Shown here piece by piece: positions 60,522 to 64,000 of a stretch of DNA of 64,000 bases. This stretch comes from Sphagnum magellanicum (lineage: Eukaryota > Streptophyta > Sphagnopsida > Sphagnales > Sphagnaceae). Each line of letters opens with the position of its first letter. Positions within the stretch are counted from its first letter, which is position 1. The notes beneath the pieces were generated by a model, which saw nothing but the letters and a program-made list of their open reading frames with translations, had not been told where the DNA came from and did not search any database. The stretch is taken from the NCBI GenBank assembly GCA_021904315.1, contig CM038925.1, positions 870,501 to 934,500 of the forward strand, given 5' to 3'. The position numbers and the translations under genes are program-made.

Positions 60522-61440
60522 TTGTTGAAGGAATTCGAAGATGTTTTTGCATGGACATACAAAAATTTAAAAGGGATTCCACCAAAGCTAGCAAAACACA
60601 TAATTAAGTTGGACACTACTATTCCATTGACACATCAAGCTAGGTATAGATTAAATCCAAACTATGCTATAGCAATCAAACAAAATATAGATAAGTTATT
60701 AGCAGCTAGATTCATTGAATTTGTAAAAGAAGCTACATGGTTGTCACCCATAGTAATAGTACCAAAATAAATGGCAAGTTAATAATATGTATAGATTTTT
60801 AAAAACTAAATGCAGCCACAAAGAAAAATCCATACCCATTACTTTTCATAGATGAAGTGTTGAACACAGTAACAGGGTATGAGGCATATTCTTTCTTAGA
60901 TGGATATTCATGATATCATAAAATATCTATAGCTCTAGAGGACAAATACAAGACTGCATTTGTTACAAACTAAGGGGCTTTTATATGAAAGGTGATGTCG
61001 TTTAAAGTTTAAAATGGACCTCCAACATATTAGAAAACCATGACCAAAACATTCAGAAAGTATTTGGATGATTTTATGAAGATATTTCTAGATGACTTTA
61101 CAATGTATAGTGACATGGAGAGTCATTTGTAGAAGCTTAGACTATGTTTTCAAAAGTGCAAAGAATATGGCATTAGTCTAAATCTAGAAAAATGTGCATT
61201 TATGGTATTTTCAGGGATGAGCTTCGATTTTATTGTTTCCAAAAAAAGGAAACTACTAGATCCAAAGAAAATACAAGCCATAGTAAACATGCCACCACCT
61301 AAGAATCCCTAGGAGATTTGAGTATTCAATGGGATGGCATAGTTTTACAGATGATTTATAAAAAAAATTGTTACTATCATGGCACCTATCATTAAATTGA
61401 TTAGAAAGACAAAAACTTCTCTTTGGATAAAGGAATGTCA
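60522..61440 (+). pseudogene. gypsy reverse transcriptase remnant
   Basis: The motifs, in order, are EFEDVFAWTYKNLKGIPP, HQARYRLNPN, ATWLSPIVIVPK, a YSFLDGYS block, FRKYLDDFMKIFLDDFTMYS (the YXDD box region) and GISLNLEKCAF. In-frame stops include one right after VPK and TAG at 61031-61033, where the family has Gln. The catalytic acidic pair is still readable in FLDDF. Confidence 0.85.
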
Positions 61441-61499
61441 AAGGCGTAAGAATTGATTAAACATAAGTATATTGAAGTATTGATATTGATATCACCAAA

Positions 61500-61900
61500 C
61501 TAGTAGGTGGAATTTCATGTTCATATAGATGCGTCTTTATTAGTTGTGGGGGTTATGTTGTTTCGGAATGTAACATGGAAGAGTGATCAACCAATAGTGT
61601 ATGTTTTTAGGTTTCCGAACAGAACATAATAGAATTATAACACAACAAAAAGAGAGGTTTTCTTTGCACAAGTTCAAACATTATTTGTTAGGCAATAAGT
61701 TTGTTTTTTATGTAGATCATATGGCATTGGTCTATTTGGTCAATAAACCACAGGTTTAAAGAAGAATAGCTAGATAGTTGTTATTGTTCCTTGAATATGA
61801 TTTCACAATAATGTATAAACTAAACAAAACTTACGTGATTATAGATGCATTGTCAAGATTACCAAATGATACAGAACCCATAGGTGTGCCTAATTAAACC
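61500..61900 (+). pseudogene. gypsy RNase H remnant
   Basis: FHVHIDASLLVVGVMLF carries the first catalytic Asp in a conserved setting. FVFYVDHMALVYLVNKPQV and LLLFLEYDFTIMYKLNKTYV then DALSRLP close the domain. There is a frameshift between the two parts, and a TAG at 61775-61777 where the family has Trp. Confidence 0.75.
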
Positions 61901-62089
61901 ACAAATGCAAGTTTGTTTTATACATGGCTTGAATGGCTAAATGATGTAAAAGAATTTTTGAAAACATGACAAATTGAGGGCACGTTATCAATGTAGCAAA
62001 AATGAAGATTGGTTAGGGAAATAGAGCCTTTTACACTTAAGAATGGTGAATTGTACAGAATGGGTCAAGACAACAAACTACGATGATGT

Positions 62090-63281
62090 TTGACAACAAT
62101 AAAAACACAAATGGTGATGAAGGAACTACATGAAAGACCTTCAGGAGGGCATTTTGCAACTAAATTAATGCAGAGGAATATATTGGATGCTAGATATTGG
62201 TGGCCAACTATGTATAGAGACGTGCAAGAGTATTACAAATCTTGTGATGCATGTCAAAGAACAGGAGGATTAGCAACTCAAAGTCTTGCAAAGATGGTCA
62301 CAAGTTTTCCAGAGGAACCATTTATGAAATGGGGACTTGATTTTGTGGGGTTGATTAAGCTAACAAGAAGACATATAGGGAACAATATATTTTTGTGGCC
62401 ATAGATTATGTTACTAAATGGGTGGAAGCAAGAGCATTAAAAATTAATACAACAATAATCACAACAAAATTTTTATATGAATGCATATTAACCAGGTTTG
62501 AATGTTCTTTGATTATAGTCACAGATTAGGGAGTTCATTTTATTAATGATGCCATCAAGTATTTGATAGATCATTTTTTGATGAAACATGTGAGTTTTAC
62601 AACTTATTATCCCTAGGGGAATGGGTAGGCTGAGTTTGTTAACAAGATACTTGGGACATTGTTGACCAAATTAGTTAGTGAAAATATAACAAATTAGGAT
62701 GAACATTTTTTTATAATGTTATTTTCAAACAAAACTGCATATAAAGTAGCAATAGGGTATACACCATATCAATTAGTGTATGGATTACATCCATTAATGC
62801 CCACAAAGTACATCATTCCGATTGCTAGTGGAAATGAGAGAGACAATATTCCAATGAGAGTTTAATTAGCAAAATTACAAAGCTCAAGAAGTTAGAGGAA
62901 ACTAGAATGTAGGTTGTAGAAATTACAAGAGTTCAACAATGGAATAAAAAATTATGGAATCAACAAAAAAATCCAAAAAAATAGTTTAGTTTTAGTGATT
63001 ATGTTCTATGGTTTCCAAAGGGCAATAAGTCACACCTAGAGAAATTTATTAGGACATGGTTTGGACCATATAAATTATAGTATGTGTTGGCAAATAACAT
63101 TGTGTTATTGGTGACCACTGAAAAGTTTGAAATTAACCCTACATTGGTCAACATGAATAAGCTCAAACCTTATAAATACATGGAATCTGAAATTCAAAAA
63201 AAAAAACAACAGATGCTAATATATTGGGAACAGAGTGCAAATGAAGTTCAAGAGGTGAATTTTGACATAGGAAGACAATGA
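62090..63281 (+). pseudogene. gypsy integrase remnant and 3' pol tail
   Basis: The zinc-binding region (HERPSGGHFATKL, CDACQRTGG) and core (MKWGLDFVG, WVEARALKI) are clear. The stops at TAG 62527-62529, 62614-62616, 62626-62628 and 62695-62697 fall at conserved Gln, Gln, Gln and Trp positions. The catalytic acidic residues around the stops are still present. The tail NPTLVNMNKLKPYK at about 63140-63180 is the usual end of pol in this group. Confidence 0.85.
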
Positions 63282-63290
63282 AGGATGTGA

Positions 63291-64000
63291 AATACAGAAG
63301 CCATAAATGAATAATGCTGAAGAAAAAAAAAACAAATCATAGATCTAGTAGTGAACATAATCTTTATTTTCGATTTGTAAATCAACAATAATTGCAGAAA
63401 TGCGAGAGTTGGGATGTAGAGATTTAAAGATGTTATGTGAGGTGTATCAATTAAATCAACAATAGTACTTGTTCAATTTTCAGGAGTATTTACACAATCA
63501 TCAAAATTATGGGCATTGTCAATAGATAAATTAATACAGTCACCAAATATGTTCTCATAGTCAGTAGAAGATGTACAAGGCAAATGAAGTGGAGTCAATA
63601 ATAATGTAGGGAGATTACGAATGTGGAGTAATCAAAAGATGAAATTTGAGACATTCATTCATAATGATGATGCAAAATGCTTCCACGTGGCTGTACAAAG
63701 GAAGCAAAAGCTTATACTGATGGGTCGTATTAATTTTGAGGATCATGTGTTTAATTAAAAGTCAGTGGGTAGATGAAAACATGAATGTGATGGGACGGAT
63801 GTTCAAGGATGAAAAAAATGGGGTAATCATCGAAAGTAATCTACGTTTGTTGTTGGAAGTTATGCCCATTTTTGAAGTTTTGGAGTTCACAATAGTATGA
63901 ATGCAGAAAGTGCATTTGAAAACTACAACAAATAACAAAGGAAAAATAAGTGTAAAGGAGTGAACACAGACGAAAGCAGGAGGGGGAAGTGAAATTGTTG
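63291..64000. other. sequence downstream of the gypsy pol
   Basis: No coding region. It may contain the 3' untranslated part and start of a 3' LTR, but with no second LTR in the window this cannot be judged. Confidence 0.35.

Larger units (their letters stand above)
56790..63290 (+). mobile_element. decayed Ty3/gypsy LTR retrotransposon internal region
   Basis: The order gag, protease, reverse transcriptase, RNase H, integrase, with integrase last, is that of Ty3/gypsy elements. Every domain carries in-frame stops or frameshifts, so nothing is functional. No LTR pair, primer-binding site or clear polypurine tract was found, although A-rich GAAGAAAAAAAAAAC near 63320 may be a degraded tract. 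The outer limits are approximate. It lies in AT-rich intergenic DNA, and no chromodomain is visible after the integrase. Confidence 0.85.

Noticed and set aside
56000..64000. LTR pair for the gypsy element
   Set aside because: I compared both flanks by eye and found no long direct repeat, TG...CA ends or primer-binding site. The element may be truncated or continue past the window.
1..64000. CRISPR arrays, rRNA genes, bacterial operons or organellar gene clusters
   Set aside because: Looked for on both strands and not seen. Gene structure and repeat types are those of a plant nuclear genome.

Overview
This looks like nuclear DNA of a land plant with a large, AT-rich, repeat-laden genome, possibly a gymnosperm or fern; I cannot place it more closely. 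The evidence is a plant-type malectin-like LRR receptor kinase split by many introns, a plant NF-YB gene, a decayed Ty3/gypsy polyprotein, a CACTA-type element, several MITE-like hairpins, and spliceosomal introns throughout. I recognised no bacterial or organellar gene order, CRISPR array, rRNA gene or confident tRNA gene.

Layout: 1-203 is the 3' end of an unidentified plus-strand gene. 204-6383 is non-genic with two families of locally duplicated sequence. 6384-9607 is a non-autonomous CACTA-like transposon with matching ends and a 3-bp AAA target duplication. 9608-14739 is AT-rich, with a near-perfect 30-bp inverted repeat at 13301-13444. 14740-25541 (minus) is a 15-exon malectin-like LRR receptor kinase of about 955 aa. 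Its exon 13 lacks a canonical AG acceptor. 26177-27983 holds two inverted relatives of one Harbinger/Tourist-like element, one of them carrying a second nested element. 27984-38380 is repeat-rich non-coding sequence with a 66-bp coding-like minisatellite, a 400-bp dispersed repeat and a ~280-bp satellite-like array. 40554-41486 (minus) is a decayed unknown gene.

42426-45865 is a complete six-exon gene for the RNA polymerase I subunit RPA43 (272 aa), with a telomere-repeat (telo-box-like) motif about 90 bp upstream of the start. 47895-50246 is a complete five-exon NF-YB gene (179 aa, non-LEC1 type). Both are on the plus strand, and an intron of each carries the same ~120-bp repeat. 54058-54151 (minus) is a one-exon relic of a MEKK-like kinase. 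About 56790-63290 is a Ty3/gypsy element (gag, protease, RT, RNase H, integrase) full of stops, many explained by C-to-T or G-to-A changes.

The three intact or near-intact genes have unrelated jobs (surface signalling, rRNA transcription, CCAAT-box transcription) and form no pathway together. I found no clear candidate for a new biological system. The most useful observations are the broken splice acceptor in the receptor kinase, the transposon structures, and the repeat shared by the two neighbouring genes. Exon borders were read by eye from splice consensus, reading-frame continuity and family knowledge; no alignment was run.
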